Shown: positions 7,776 through 15,848 of the stretch, piece after piece | Position numbering within the stretch: position 1 is the first letter of the stretch | Layout: every line of letters begins with the position of its first letter | NCBI GenBank assembly: GCA_018061645.1 | Contig: JAGOTT010000010.1 | Coordinates: forward strand, 1-36,360 | Direction of reading: 5' to 3' | DNA: 36,360 nt | Source: Candidatus Moraniibacteriota bacterium | GTDB taxonomy: Bacteria; Patescibacteriota; Minisyncoccia; Moranbacterales; UBA1568 | Translations under genes and position numbers: made by a program | The notes under the pieces: model-generated | The model's database searches: none | Seen by the model: the letters and a program-made list of their open reading frames with translations, nothing else | What the model was told of the DNA's origin: nothing

Positions 7776-7783
7776 GGGGAGAA

Positions 7784-8506
7784 TTATACCTTGATTCTCC
7801 CTTTTTCGAGAAATCGGGCCCTTTCCATCGGTGAAAACCGCTCGATCGCGTAGCGGAGCATAGTGCGTGGCATGGCGGCCGCGTGCGCATCGAGGAATCT
7901 CTTCAGGACGGTTTCGTCGCGCTTGCCGACCTCGCGCAGCATCCAGCCCGTCGCCTTATGAATGAGATCATGCGGATCCGAGAGAAGCAACTCCGCGATC
8001 GCGAGCGTATCGTCGAAGTCGCCGCGTCGGATGAACGTGAACGTCGAAACGATAGCGATGCGTCGCTCCCAAAGATTCTTCGACTTCGCGAACCGGCGGA
8101 GCACCTTCCGCCGTGCCAGCTTCTTTTCGGTGAGATACCCGCCGACGATATTCGGTGCCGTCACATCGACGAGGTCCCAGTTGTTCACCGCCGGAAGATG
8201 CGCGCAATAGAAATCGAAAATCGCTTTTCGTCTTCCTTCGTCCGCCCGCTCAAACGCGTACGTCAGGACAAGGAGCCCGGTGAGCCGCGCTTCGTGGTAG
8301 GGATTCCCGAGAAGCGTTTCAATTTCCGGAAACGGCAGGTCGCGATTCGCCTTCGCAATCGCACGTTGCTCCGGAACCGTCACCCCGAGGAACCGATCAC
8401 CCTCCCCGTATTCCCCTTTCCCGCACTTAAAAAACCCGGAAAGGATTTTCGCCTTCTCCGGGCTTCCAAGCGATTTCAATGTCCGAACTATTTCCGCCGC
8501 GATCAT
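7784..8506 (-). CDS. alkD: AlkD-type DNA alkylation repair glycosylase
   Basis: A 240-residue HEAT-like repeat protein of the AlkC/AlkD family, which removes N3- and N7-alkylated purines from DNA without flipping the base. The residues of the Bacillus AlkD active site are recognisable with a shift of one: Trp110 and Asp114 in NNWDLVD, Arg148 in LWERRIAIVSTF, and Trp188 in TGWMLREVG. The C-terminal PRTMLRYAIERFS is also typical. The ATG at 8506 is 6 bp after the stop of the lycopene-cyclase-type gene, so the two are probably co-transcribed. No obvious oddities in length. Confidence 0.88.
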   Translation of the reverse strand: MIAAEIVRTLKSLGSPEKAKILSGFFKCGKGEYGEGDRFLGVTVPEQRAIAKANRDLPFPEIETLLGNPYHEARLTGLLVLTYAFERADEGRRKAIFDFYCAHLPAVNNWDLVDVTAPNIVGGYLTEKKLARRKVLRRFAKSKNLWERRIAIVSTFTFIRRGDFDDTLAIAELLLSDPHDLIHKATGWMLREVGKRDETVLKRFLDAHAAAMPRTMLRYAIERFSPMERARFLEKGRIKV

Positions 8507-8512
8507 ATACGA

Positions 8513-9271
8513 TCACTTTCGATCATCAGCTATGAGCTCATAAAGTACTACTCCGGCTGGAGCAATGAGAAAAATCCAAAACAATTCTTCCACTGGAACC
8601 ATCACGCCGAAAAGGGAGGACTTCGCCAGGAAATGATCTCCCGGGAAAAACCAGTGACCACGCATGACGGAAACGAGTTCGTAGAGGAAGAATGAGGTCG
8701 CGAAGATGGGAAGCAATAAAAAGACTTTCTTAAGTTTCCTGAAAAAAAGCACGCCGATCAAGGGCGCGGCAATAAAAAAGGTAGCGCACGCGATGGCATA
8801 AAAATACGGGATTGAAAAATCACTGAAAAATACCGGAGTAGTAATGCAAAAAACGAACGTTATTACCAAGGAATATAACCGTATATTCCGTATTTTCCAA
8901 GCGCCAGACGAAACTCTTCCATCATCAAAAAGATACTCGTAGGCTCCGATTACCGTATAGACGAAGAGGAAAAACCAAAGAAAATCTTCGACCGGAAACT
9001 CGCCGAATATCCTGACACCGATGAGCGACGGATTGAACCATGATCCGTCCTTATGCCCGAAATAATCGAGTATCGTCACCGAAGGGAGCGTGATGAGGAA
9101 AGATACGAGTCCGACTCGGCGCGAATGATTCCCTAACCTGATACTCAGGAATACTGCCAATGGAAGGTAAAAAATCAGCGCCGAAACGATGTAGTTCGGC
9201 GAGAAAAACCACGCCAAGAAAAAGGCGGGAATCGCCCAAAGACTAATAAGGATCAATTCCAGTTTTTTCAC
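8513..9271 (-). CDS. Membrane protein with two lycopene-cyclase (CrtYc/CrtYd, CarR-type) domains
   Basis: A 252-residue, strongly hydrophobic protein with about seven or eight membrane helices. Two internal repeats each have the heterodimeric lycopene beta-cyclase signature: an acidic residue, a G-x-W-F segment and then P-x-E-(E/D). In repeat 1 these are Asp69, Trp78 and PVED (93-96); in repeat 2 they are Glu198, Trp207 and PVEE (226-229). Fused two-domain proteins of this type cyclise the ends of lycopene in actinobacteria, archaea and fungi. No phytoene synthase or desaturase gene is in the window, so the substrate here is unknown. Translation starts at GTG (9271). It is the first gene of the set leading to alkD, 63 bp after the slipin gene. 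Confidence 0.75.
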   Translation of the reverse strand: MKKLELILISLWAIPAFFLAWFFSPNYIVSALIFYLPLAVFLSIRLGNHSRRVGLVSFLITLPSVTILDYFGHKDGSWFNPSLIGVRIFGEFPVEDFLWFFLFVYTVIGAYEYLFDDGRVSSGAWKIRNIRLYSLVITFVFCITTPVFFSDFSIPYFYAIACATFFIAAPLIGVLFFRKLKKVFLLLPIFATSFFLYELVSVMRGHWFFPGDHFLAKSSLFGVMVPVEELFWIFLIAPAGVVLYELIADDRK

Positions 9272-9334
9272 ACGCCTGCGTCTCAGATAAAAATCCGCTC
9301 AATCGATTTCATCCGTCTTTCTACTCCAACCTGA

Positions 9335-10225
9335 TCACTCCTTCCTTCCGATCCGGCCGAGCGCCTGGAGCGCTTCGATCGGCGTCGCGAAGATGATGGT
9401 GTTCGACTGGTCGGAGGAAACGTCGTTGATCGTGTTGAGTGTCCGGAGATGGAGCGCGCCGTCCGCCGAGGAGAGGATGGTCGCCGCCTTGGCGAGGTTT
9501 TCCGCCGCGATGACTTCGCCCTCCGCCTTGATGATGACGGATCGTTTCTCACGTTCGGCTTCCGCCTGCTTCCCGATGACCCGTTTCATGTCCTCCGGAA
9601 GCGTCACGTCCTTGAGCTCGACCGAGCTCACCTTGACGCCCCACGCGTCGGTTGCGGCATCGACGATCCCACGGATCCGCTCGGCGATCGCGTCGCGGTT
9701 GGAGAGGAGTTCGTCGAGGTCGACTTCGCCGGCGACGTTGCGCATCGTCGTCTGCGCGAGTTGCGAGACCGCATAATATACGTTCTCCACCTCGAGAATC
9801 GCCTTTTCGGCATGCGATATCTTGTAGTAGATGACGGCGTTCACCGTGACCGAGATGTTGTCCTTGGTGATCGCTTCCTGGTCCGGAACGTCGACCGCAC
9901 GCACGCGCATGTCGATCTTCTGGTACGACTGGAAGACCGGAACGACGAGCCGCCAACCCGGTTCCATCATGCCGGTGAATTTCCCGATGGTGAATTTCAC
10001 GCCGCGCTCGTACTGGTTGATCTGCTTGATCGACGCGAGCAGGATGGCGGCAGCAATGACGAGAATGATGATATCCATACCGAAATCGAAAATATTTATG
10101 AGTGCCGAGAGCGGTCCGGAAAAGAAGAAGAGGAGCGCGATGAGGACGATCGGGGTCTTCAGTTTCTCGATGCCCTCCTTGAATTTCTCGGGGTCGATCT
10201 GGTTCGGGTCGAATTGTTGCGCCAT
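9335..10225 (-). CDS. Slipin (SPFH/band 7/stomatin-like membrane protein)
   Basis: The 296-residue protein has two hydrophobic segments (about residues 24-45 and 48-65). They are followed by an SPFH domain with the slipin hallmarks INQYERGVKFTIGKF, MEPGWRLVVPVFQ, IDMRVRAVDVPDQEAITKDN, VYYAVSQLAQTTMRNVAGEVDLDELLS, and the C-terminal helix AEAEREKRSVIIKAEGE. Slipins oligomerise at membranes in lipid microdomains; in many bacteria they pair with an NfeD protease, which is not seen here. The gene is divergent from the lamin-tail gene. Its leader contains a short 7-bp repeat (GTAACCG twice, then ATCAACG) just before the ATG. Length and start fit the family. Confidence 0.9.
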   Translation of the reverse strand: MAQQFDPNQIDPEKFKEGIEKLKTPIVLIALLFFFSGPLSALINIFDFGMDIIILVIAAAILLASIKQINQYERGVKFTIGKFTGMMEPGWRLVVPVFQSYQKIDMRVRAVDVPDQEAITKDNISVTVNAVIYYKISHAEKAILEVENVYYAVSQLAQTTMRNVAGEVDLDELLSNRDAIAERIRGIVDAATDAWGVKVSSVELKDVTLPEDMKRVIGKQAEAEREKRSVIIKAEGEVIAAENLAKAATILSSADGALHLRTLNTINDVSSDQSNTIIFATPIEALQALGRIGRKE

Positions 10226-10253
10226 ACGTTGATCGGTTACCGGTTACACCGAC

Positions 10254-10282
10254 AGTATACCTCGAAGAAACTCACATGAAAA
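10254..10282 (-). promoter_or_regulatory. Promoter of the slipin gene
   Basis: TTTTCA (10282-10277), a 17-bp spacer and TATACT (10259-10254) on the minus strand. The predicted start is near 10247, giving a 22-nt leader without a clear Shine-Dalgarno sequence. Confidence 0.55.
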
Positions 10283-10308
10283 GAGACTGGGATCCGGATG
10301 GTACACCG

Positions 10309-10317
10309 TGATATACT
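10309..10317 (+). promoter_or_regulatory. Extended -10 promoter of the lamin-tail gene
   Basis: TGATATACT is an extended -10 (TGN plus TATACT at 10312-10317). No good -35 is visible, as often with extended -10 promoters. The predicted start is near 10324, 19 nt before the ATG at 10343. Confidence 0.6.
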
Positions 10318-10342
10318 GTCGGAAAATCATTAAGAAAACCGT

Positions 10343-12274
10343 ATGCGGCGCATCTCGATCCTTTCGGGGTTGTTTCTTGTGTTACTTTTTCCCGTCTACT
10401 CATCCATGGCGGCGGATCCGACTCCCGGCATCATCCTGAACGAGATTCAGATTGAAGGAACAAACGCAAGTGACGAATTCATCGAGCTCCGGAACATCTC
10501 CGATTCGGTCGTCTCGCTTTCCGGATGGAAACTTCAGAAACGGACATCCGGTGGAAGCGTGAGCAACATCAAATCCTTCGGTGACGCATGCCTCTCGCTC
10601 TCTCCCGGTGATTACGTTCTCTGGGCGAACAGTGCGGGCATCTTCGCATCACTTGCGGATTTTGTCACCACGCAAAGCCTCGCGAAAACCAATGCGATCG
10701 AACTCGTCGACAAGAACGGAACGGTTCGTGATTCGCTTGTCTGGGGAGACGATGCACTGAAAGGGAAGAGTCTCAACCGCGACACTGACACGTTTTCCTG
10801 GGAAACATCCGATTCCCCATCCCCTCAAGAAGGCGACGCATTTTGCCCCGCTCCCGGAGAAGAGCCGGCACCGGATCCGAAGGAAGAAGAGGAACCGACC
10901 ACGCCAAAAGCATCCGTCATCCGCATCAACGAGCTCTTCCCGAACCCGTCCGCGAAGGGCGAGGAAAACGAATGGATCGAACTGCGCAACCCGGGAGACG
11001 AGAATACGGACATCTCCGGATTCGCGCTCTATGACGCCTCGGCTTCGGGAAAATACGTCTTCCCGCAGGGAACGGTGATTCCGGGTGACGGATATCTCGT
11101 CGTCGAACGATCCGAAAGCGGGCTGTCGCTCAACAACACCGACGAAACCGTCTCACTCCTCGCTCCGGACGAGAGCACCGTCGACACGATGCGCTACGAG
11201 AAGACCAAGGAAGAGGCGTCGCTTTCCTTCGACGGGTCATCCTTCCGGTGGAGCTCCTTCCTCACGCCGGGAAAAGCGAATCGTTTCGGCGAGAAACCGG
11301 AAGCCGAAAAGACATCCATTCCCGAAGAAGGCTATGAGGACGTCGCCCTTGAGTTTTCCGCAAAAGGCTCGGACGGACAATCCTACGCCTGGGACTTCGG
11401 TGACGGGAAGACGAGCCGGAAGCAATCCACCTCCCACACCTACAAAAAGACCGGGAAATATCACGGCACGCTCACCATCACCGACGAGGACGGTATCGGC
11501 GAAAATGTGAAGGAATTCACGGTCGATATCGAGGATTTCCCGAAAGTAAGGCTCTCCATCACCGCCATCGCGCCGAACCCGAAGGGAGCCGACACCGGGG
11601 TCGAGTGGATTTCCGTAAAGAACGGCGGCAAAAAGAAGATCAACCTCATCGGCTTCGGCATCGCGACCGGGTCGAACAAAAAGAAACTCACGAATCACCC
11701 CGTTTCCGAGTCATTCATCATCAAAGCGGGCAAGGAAAAGCAGGTTACATCCAGGGACGCTTCCTTCACGCTCCCGAACGATGGCGGCTATGTCGAGATC
11801 CGGCGACCGGACGGGAAGATGGTGGTCGGAAAATCATACAAAAAATCAGGCGGAGTGGATGACGACGAAGTCTGGCGGAAGATCGCCGGGAAATCCTGGG
11901 AATGGGTGAAGGAGCCTTCGAAAAATCAGAAGGGGGAGGTCGTAGAAACGGTCTCTGAAAAGGAATCGAGCGAAGAGCCGGTGATCATGACGGAATCCGC
12001 ACCGGTTTCGGCACCGGTCATCGAAGAACCGAAGGAAGTCACGCTCGAAGACCTCTCGCCCGAACAGCTCGCCCTCCTCGAAGCGCGCGTCGAGGAACGG
12101 ATCCGCGGACAGATTCTCGCCGAGCTCGAAGCATCAGGGAAATTCGCCGCCGCGTCCGAATCGAAAACGAGCGACGACTCAGAGGCTGTTCTCGGCGTCT
12201 CGGATGAAAAAACACCGGCATCGTTCCTCCAGGAGCTCAACGCTCTGCTCGGAAGGATGCTCTTCAGAAACTGA
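10343..12274 (+). CDS. Secreted protein with three lamin-tail (LTD) domains and one PKD domain
   Basis: A 643-residue extracellular protein. Residues 1-23 are a signal peptide (MRRISILSGLFLVLLFPVYS, then SMA and a probable cleavage site). LTD domain 1 follows (about 28-140: ILNEIQ, DEFIELRNISDS, LSGWKLQ). After an acidic Pro-rich linker comes LTD domain 2 (about 192-310: IRINELFPNP, EWIELRNPGDE, ISGFALYD). Next is a PKD domain (about 335-405: YAWDFGDGKTS, GKYHGTLTITD) and a degenerate third LTD (about 410-510: ITAIAPNPKG, EWISVKN). The last 100 residues are Glu-rich helix. LTD domains in bacterial exoproteins are linked to surface binding or nuclease partners; no catalytic domain is present. 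This is the only large plus-strand gene. Its stop is 7 bp from the bcp stop on the other strand. Confidence 0.88.
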   Translation: MRRISILSGLFLVLLFPVYSSMAADPTPGIILNEIQIEGTNASDEFIELRNISDSVVSLSGWKLQKRTSGGSVSNIKSFGDACLSLSPGDYVLWANSAGIFASLADFVTTQSLAKTNAIELVDKNGTVRDSLVWGDDALKGKSLNRDTDTFSWETSDSPSPQEGDAFCPAPGEEPAPDPKEEEEPTTPKASVIRINELFPNPSAKGEENEWIELRNPGDENTDISGFALYDASASGKYVFPQGTVIPGDGYLVVERSESGLSLNNTDETVSLLAPDESTVDTMRYEKTKEEASLSFDGSSFRWSSFLTPGKANRFGEKPEAEKTSIPEEGYEDVALEFSAKGSDGQSYAWDFGDGKTSRKQSTSHTYKKTGKYHGTLTITDEDGIGENVKEFTVDIEDFPKVRLSITAIAPNPKGADTGVEWISVKNGGKKKINLIGFGIATGSNKKKLTNHPVSESFIIKAGKEKQVTSRDASFTLPNDGGYVEIRRPDGKMVVGKSYKKSGGVDDDEVWRKIAGKSWEWVKEPSKNQKGEVVETVSEKESSEEPVIMTESAPVSAPVIEEPKEVTLEDLSPEQLALLEARVEERIRGQILAELEASGKFAAASESKTSDDSEAVLGVSDEKTPASFLQELNALLGRMLFRN

Positions 12275-12281
12275 CCCGAAC

Positions 12282-12752
12282 CTAGTCCCGCGAAAACGCC
12301 TTCACGTCAGAAAGGATTTCCTCGGCATGAGCATCGGGCTTCACGTTCTCGTAAATTTTCGCGATCTTGCCTTTTGGGTCGATGAGGAAGGTCGTCCGCA
12401 TGGTGCCCATATACTCGCGGCCCATGAATTTCTTCTTCCCCCACACGCCGTATCGCTCCACGACCATCTTTTCCTCGTCGGAAAGAAGCGTGAAGGGAAG
12501 CGAATACTTCTCCACGAACTTCGCGTGCTTCTTCATCGGGTCGACCGACACCCCGAGTACGACGATTCCCGTGCGCTTCAGTTTCGAGTAGTTGTCGCGG
12601 AACGAACACGCCTCGACCGTGCACCCGGGTGTGTCGTCCTTGGGATAGAAATAGAGCACGACCCACTTCCCGAGATAATCCTTCAAGGTATGTTCCTTCC
12701 CCTCCTGATCCGGTAGTGAAAATGATGGCGCCTTCGATTTGAGTTTGAGCAT
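12282..12752 (-). CDS. bcp: Thioredoxin-dependent peroxiredoxin, BCP/PrxQ type
   Basis: A 156-residue peroxiredoxin that reduces hydrogen peroxide and organic peroxides using thioredoxin-like donors. The active-site segment is FYPKDDTPGCTVEACSFRD, with peroxidatic Cys44 and resolving Cys49 five residues later, the PrxQ/alpha arrangement. MRTTFLIDPKGKI near residue 120 is also conserved. It is last in a run with tsaC and rarA; the ATG at 12752 is 10 bp after the rarA stop. Convergent with the lamin-tail gene, leaving no room for a separate terminator. Confidence 0.95.
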   Translation of the reverse strand: MLKLKSKAPSFSLPDQEGKEHTLKDYLGKWVVLYFYPKDDTPGCTVEACSFRDNYSKLKRTGIVVLGVSVDPMKKHAKFVEKYSLPFTLLSDEEKMVVERYGVWGKKKFMGREYMGTMRTTFLIDPKGKIAKIYENVKPDAHAEEILSDVKAFSRD

Positions 12753-12762
12753 AGGGTCTTTG

Positions 12763-14007
12763 TCAACTGTTATCTGTCGATTGCTCGCTGAATTTTACAT
12801 ATCTCCTCCCGCGGAGCTTCTCCGGCAGGTATTCCTGCTTCGCGTCTTCCTTGTTCTCGAAGTCAGGGGTGTATTTGTAGTCCTTGCCGTAACCGAGGTT
12901 TTTCATGAGTTTCGTGGGCGCATTGCGGAGATGGATCGGAACAGGTTCGTTCGGGAACTGCCGGACGTCGTCCTTCACATGACCATACCCGACATAGAGC
13001 GCGTTTGATTTTTTGGATTTCGCGAGATAGACGACCGCCTGGGCAAGCGCGAGCTCGCACTCGGGCATGCCGATCATGTGAACAGCCTCCATGGCGGCGA
13101 TCGCCTGCGGGAGCGCGAACGAATTCGCGAGTCCCACATCCTCGGAGGCGAACCGGACGAGTCTTCGCGCGACATAGAGCGGGTCCTCGCCCGCCTCGAG
13201 CATCCGCCCGAGCCAGTAGAGCGCGCCGTCGGCATCGCCGCCGCGCAGGGATTTATGCAGAGCGGAAATGATGTCGTAGTGCCACTCCCCGCCCTTGTCA
13301 TAGAGAAGGTGCGAGCGGTTCACGATACCCTCGACGAGTTCCGGCGTGATCTTTTTCGATTGCGACGCGCACGCTTCGAGGATATTGAGCGCATTGCGCG
13401 CGTCACCGCCCGCGACCTCCGCGATAAAAGAAAGCGTCGCGTCGGTAATCTTTATCTTCTCACTTTTCAGTCCCCGTTCGTCCGAAAGCGCGTGCCGAAG
13501 GACCGAAATGATTTCCTCGGACGAAAGCTTGCCAAGCACCAGCACGCGCGTCCGCGAGAGGAGCGCCGAGTTCACCTCGAAACTCGGATTCTCGGTCGTC
13601 GCACCGATGAGCGTGACGAGCCCGTGCTCGACATGCGGCAACAAGGCGTCTTGCTGCGCCTTGTTCCACCGATGGATCTCGTCGATGAAGAGAATGGTCT
13701 TCTTCCCGACCTCACGATTCTCCTCCGCCTTCGCCACCACCTTGCGGAGCTCGGCGACTCCGCTCCCAACCGCGGAAAGTTGTACGAATTCGGATTTCGT
13801 CTCCCGCGCGATGAGAAGTGCGAGCGTCGTCTTGCCACACCCGGGCGGCCCCCAGAAAAGAAGCGACGGCACGGCATCCCGCGTGATCGCGTCATATAGA
13901 AACGACCCCTCCCCGAGGATCTTTTCCTGTCCGAACACCTCCGACAGTTTCTCGGGCCGCATCCGGTCCGCCAGCGGCGACTGTGTTTTCCTTGGTTCCT
14001 TGTTCAT
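12763..14007 (-). CDS. rarA: Replication-associated recombination ATPase RarA (MgsA/WRNIP1 family)
   Basis: A 414-residue AAA+ ATPase acting at stalled replication forks. Walker A is GPPGCGKTT (53-61) and Walker B is ILFIDEIHR with the following WNKAQQDALLPHVE. Sensor 1 is LIGATTENPSFEVN. The C-terminal tetramerisation domain is family-specific: LYWLGRMLEAGEDPLYVARRL, ASEDVGLA and VYLAKSKKSNA, ending in RGRRY. Its ATG overlaps the tsaC stop by 4 bp (ATGA), so translation is probably coupled. Length and motif order are normal. Confidence 0.95.
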   Translation of the reverse strand: MNKEPRKTQSPLADRMRPEKLSEVFGQEKILGEGSFLYDAITRDAVPSLLFWGPPGCGKTTLALLIARETKSEFVQLSAVGSGVAELRKVVAKAEENREVGKKTILFIDEIHRWNKAQQDALLPHVEHGLVTLIGATTENPSFEVNSALLSRTRVLVLGKLSSEEIISVLRHALSDERGLKSEKIKITDATLSFIAEVAGGDARNALNILEACASQSKKITPELVEGIVNRSHLLYDKGGEWHYDIISALHKSLRGGDADGALYWLGRMLEAGEDPLYVARRLVRFASEDVGLANSFALPQAIAAMEAVHMIGMPECELALAQAVVYLAKSKKSNALYVGYGHVKDDVRQFPNEPVPIHLRNAPTKLMKNLGYGKDYKYTPDFENKEDAKQEYLPEKLRGRRYVKFSEQSTDNS

Positions 14008-14588
14008 GACTCCTGATTCGATATTTTCACCGCGCCTTCCCTTACCACCGAGAGCTTCCCGTCCATAAACCGTACCACCGTCGAGGGTTCGCTGTCGAGC
14101 ATCCCGGCATCGACGTAAAAATCGGCATCACTTCCGAAATACTCCTCCGCTTCTTCGATCGTTTTCGCGGGCGGCATTCCCTGCGGGTTGGCCGACGGCG
14201 CAATGAGCGGCCCGACTTTCCGAAGAAGCTCCCGAAGTTCCGACCTGTCCGGCACCCGGAACGCGACCGTTTCCGTCCCGCGATGAAGATATGCCCACTT
14301 CGCATCCGGGCACGGGAGGATCACGCTCACCTTCCCCGGCCACATCTCCGCCAATTTAGTGGCCAAGCCGCTAAGTGACAACCCGAAAAACCGTTCGATA
14401 TCCGATTGGTCAGAAATCAGCACGATGCACGGTTTCCCCTCGTCCCGCCCCCGGACACGATACACCAACTCCACCGCTTCCCTATCGAGCGCAGACGCGA
14501 CGAGTCCATAGAGAGTATCCGTCGGTAAGATTCCGATGTCGCCTTTTTTAAGCAAGACAGCTGCTTCCGCAAGCGATACCTGTTTCAT
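14004..14588 (-). CDS. tsaC: L-threonylcarbamoyladenylate synthase (TsaC/Sua5/YrdC)
   Basis: A 194-residue single YrdC domain that makes threonylcarbamoyl-AMP from threonine, bicarbonate and ATP, the first step of t6A37 modification of ANN-decoding tRNAs. Diagnostic segments are GILPTDTLYGLVASAL (residues 18-33), VYRVRGRDEGKPCIVLISD, MWPGKVSVILP, VAFRVPD and the active-site end GPLIAPSANPQGMPPAKT. It lacks the extra C-terminal Sua5 domain, so it is of the short TsaC type. It heads the tsaC-rarA-bcp run; the 153-bp gap upstream is filled by a repeat element. The transfer partner tsaD is not in the window. Confidence 0.94.
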   Translation of the reverse strand: MKQVSLAEAAVLLKKGDIGILPTDTLYGLVASALDREAVELVYRVRGRDEGKPCIVLISDQSDIERFFGLSLSGLATKLAEMWPGKVSVILPCPDAKWAYLHRGTETVAFRVPDRSELRELLRKVGPLIAPSANPQGMPPAKTIEEAEEYFGSDADFYVDAGMLDSEPSTVVRFMDGKLSVVREGAVKISNQES

Positions 14589-14601
14589 AAGTCACGCTTT
14601 C

Positions 14602-14739
14602 TGAAAACACAAAACCCAGAGGCACAAACTACCAAACAAAGCCCAAAACACAGATTTCAAAACACAAACTGTCGGCTTCTCTTGTTTGGACTCTGTATTC
14701 TGTGTTTTGTTTGGCTTTTGTGTTTTGAATCTTTGTGCT
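14602..14739. repeat. Inverted heptad-like repeat in the tsaC-xth gap
   Basis: The left arm (14602-14669) repeats CAAA with offsets of mostly 7 bp (for example ACCAAACAAAGCCCAAAACA). The right arm (14690-14739) contains the complementary TGTGTTTTGTTTGGC and TTTTGTGTTTTGAATC. The left arm matches the left arm of the repeat at 29948-29995 over about 45 bp with few differences. The arms could fold into one long imperfect hairpin. Confidence 0.7.
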
Positions 14740-14741
14740 CT

Positions 14742-15551
14742 CTAAAGTGACAACTTTAGTCCTACCGGACAATGATCCGATCCAATGACCTCGGGAAGAA
14801 TGAACGCGTCTTTGATAAATGGCTGAAGCGCGGCGGACGCGAACCAGTAGTCGATCCGCCATCCGACATTGCGCGCACGGGCGTTCGCCCAGTGCGACCA
14901 CCACGAATAGTGTCCGTTCCCTTCATGAAACATCCGGAAGGTATCGACGAATCCCGCCGCGACGATCCGGTCGATTCCCTCGCGTTCCTCGACCGTATAG
15001 CCGTGCTTGCCTTCGTTTCCCTTCGGGTTCGCGAGGTCATCCGGCTGGTGTGCGACATTGAGGTCGCCACAAAAGAGCACCGGCTTTTTCTTTTCCAACT
15101 CCTTCATGTACGCGAGAAACGCCGGATCCCAGTGCTCATGTCGCAGCTCGAGCCGGGAGAGATCATCCTTGGAATTCGGCGTATAGACCGTCACGACGAA
15201 GAATTTCCCATACTCCGCGGCAATGACCCGCCCCTCGGTTTCCGCATTGCGCTCCGCCCCGTCGATGAGATCGAACCGCTTCGCTATTTTTTCCGGGAAT
15301 CCGTTCACGACCGCCATCGGTTTCTCCTTCGTGAAGATCGCCGTGCCGGAATATCCTTTCTTCTCGGCCGAATTCCAGTATTCCTCATACTCGGGCAGAT
15401 CGATCTCCGCCTGACCCTTCTCGGCCTTGGTCTCCTGCAGGCAGAGGATATCCGGCTGATATTCCTTGATGAACGGCGCAAAAACATCCTTCCGCACCAC
15501 CGCGCGGATGCCGTTCACGTTCCAGGAAATAAAAGTGATTTCTTTTGCCAT
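14742..15551 (-). CDS. xth: Exodeoxyribonuclease III / AP endonuclease
   Basis: A 269-residue endonuclease/exonuclease/phosphatase-fold enzyme that cuts DNA at abasic sites and digests 3' ends in base-excision repair. Motifs: ISWNVNGIRA at the N-terminus, LQETK with catalytic Glu40, VYTPNSKDDLSRLELRHEHWD, FCGDLNVAH, WRIDYWFAS and the terminal GSDHCPVGL (catalytic Asp-His). The open frame extends 78 codons further upstream, but that part runs through the terminator and the 42-residue gene; the ATG at 15551 (MAKEITFISWNVNG) matches the family. The stop codon lies in a small perfect hairpin (CTAAAGT-GACA-ACTTTAG, 14742-14759). Confidence 0.95.
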   Translation of the reverse strand: MAKEITFISWNVNGIRAVVRKDVFAPFIKEYQPDILCLQETKAEKGQAEIDLPEYEEYWNSAEKKGYSGTAIFTKEKPMAVVNGFPEKIAKRFDLIDGAERNAETEGRVIAAEYGKFFVVTVYTPNSKDDLSRLELRHEHWDPAFLAYMKELEKKKPVLFCGDLNVAHQPDDLANPKGNEGKHGYTVEEREGIDRIVAAGFVDTFRMFHEGNGHYSWWSHWANARARNVGWRIDYWFASAALQPFIKDAFILPEVIGSDHCPVGLKLSL

Positions 15552-15584
15552 ATGTTTTTTCAACGATACCATCCGAAAGGAAAG

Positions 15585-15623
15585 AAGGCAAAAAGAAAGT
15601 CGCCGTTGTTTCCAAGGGCGACT
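15585..15623 (-). terminator. Terminator after the 42-residue membrane protein gene
   Basis: On the minus strand a perfect 7-bp stem (AGTCGCC/GGCGACT, 15598-15623) with a 12-nt loop is followed by TTTCTTTTTG. It begins 6 bp after the stop of the small gene and lies upstream of xth. Confidence 0.75.
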
Positions 15624-15628
15624 CCGAA

Positions 15629-15757
15629 CTAGAAAAAAATTGCTTTGGTAATCAAAACTGCGGTGATTATCATAAGAACCCACGCAACGAGCCCCAAGAA
15701 ACCCATCGGCTCGCGTGGCAGATCCCATTCGGGATCGAAATGATTCTTCGCGACCAT
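15629..15757 (-). CDS. Small single-helix membrane protein (42 residues), unknown
   Basis: The ATG at 15757 is preceded by a strong Shine-Dalgarno (GGAGG, 6 nt from the ATG), one of the best in the window. The product has a 19-residue polar head with Trp, Pro and acidic residues (MVAKNHFDPEWDLPREPMG), then one membrane helix (FLGLVAWVLMIITAVLITKA) and ends in IFF. It has its own near-consensus promoter (15800-15828) and terminator (15585-15623), so it is a complete monocistronic gene. I do not recognise a family. A role as a small regulatory or complex-stabilising membrane subunit is only a guess. Confidence 0.75.
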   Translation of the reverse strand: MVAKNHFDPEWDLPREPMGFLGLVAWVLMIITAVLITKAIFF

Positions 15758-15799
15758 ACTGCACCTCCGAAAAGAACCCCACCACTTGATGGTAATTCT

Positions 15800-15828
15800 A
15801 TTATAGCACAAAAACAGATTTTTGTAAA
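15800..15828 (-). promoter_or_regulatory. Strong promoter of the 42-residue membrane protein gene
   Basis: TTTACA (15828-15823), a 17-bp spacer and TATAAT (15805-15800), with TG one base before the -10 (TGCTATAAT). The predicted start is near 15793, with a leader of about 36 nt. The same layout and nearly the same bases occur at 36223-36251. Confidence 0.85.
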
Positions 15829-15848
15829 TAGTACAAGCGGAGCTGAAA

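Larger units (their letters stand above)
10249..10322. repeat. 11-bp perfect inverted repeat embracing divergent promoters
   Basis: CCGACAGTATA (10249-10259) and TATACTGTCGG (10312-10322) are perfect reverse complements 52 bp apart. Each half supplies the -10 hexamer of one of the two divergent transcripts and the bases just downstream. It could simply be the shared promoter consensus, or an operator bound from both sides. Confidence 0.7.

Noticed and set aside
12752..12780. TTGACA just upstream of bcp as a promoter
   Set aside because: There is no room for a -10 before the bcp start codon and the hexamer lies in the gap and end of rarA; bcp is better explained as co-transcribed.
15552..15785. 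78-codon N-terminal extension of xth
   Set aside because: It reads through a terminator and antiparallel to no feature, but across the 42-residue gene in another frame; the ATG at 15551 gives the exact family N-terminus.
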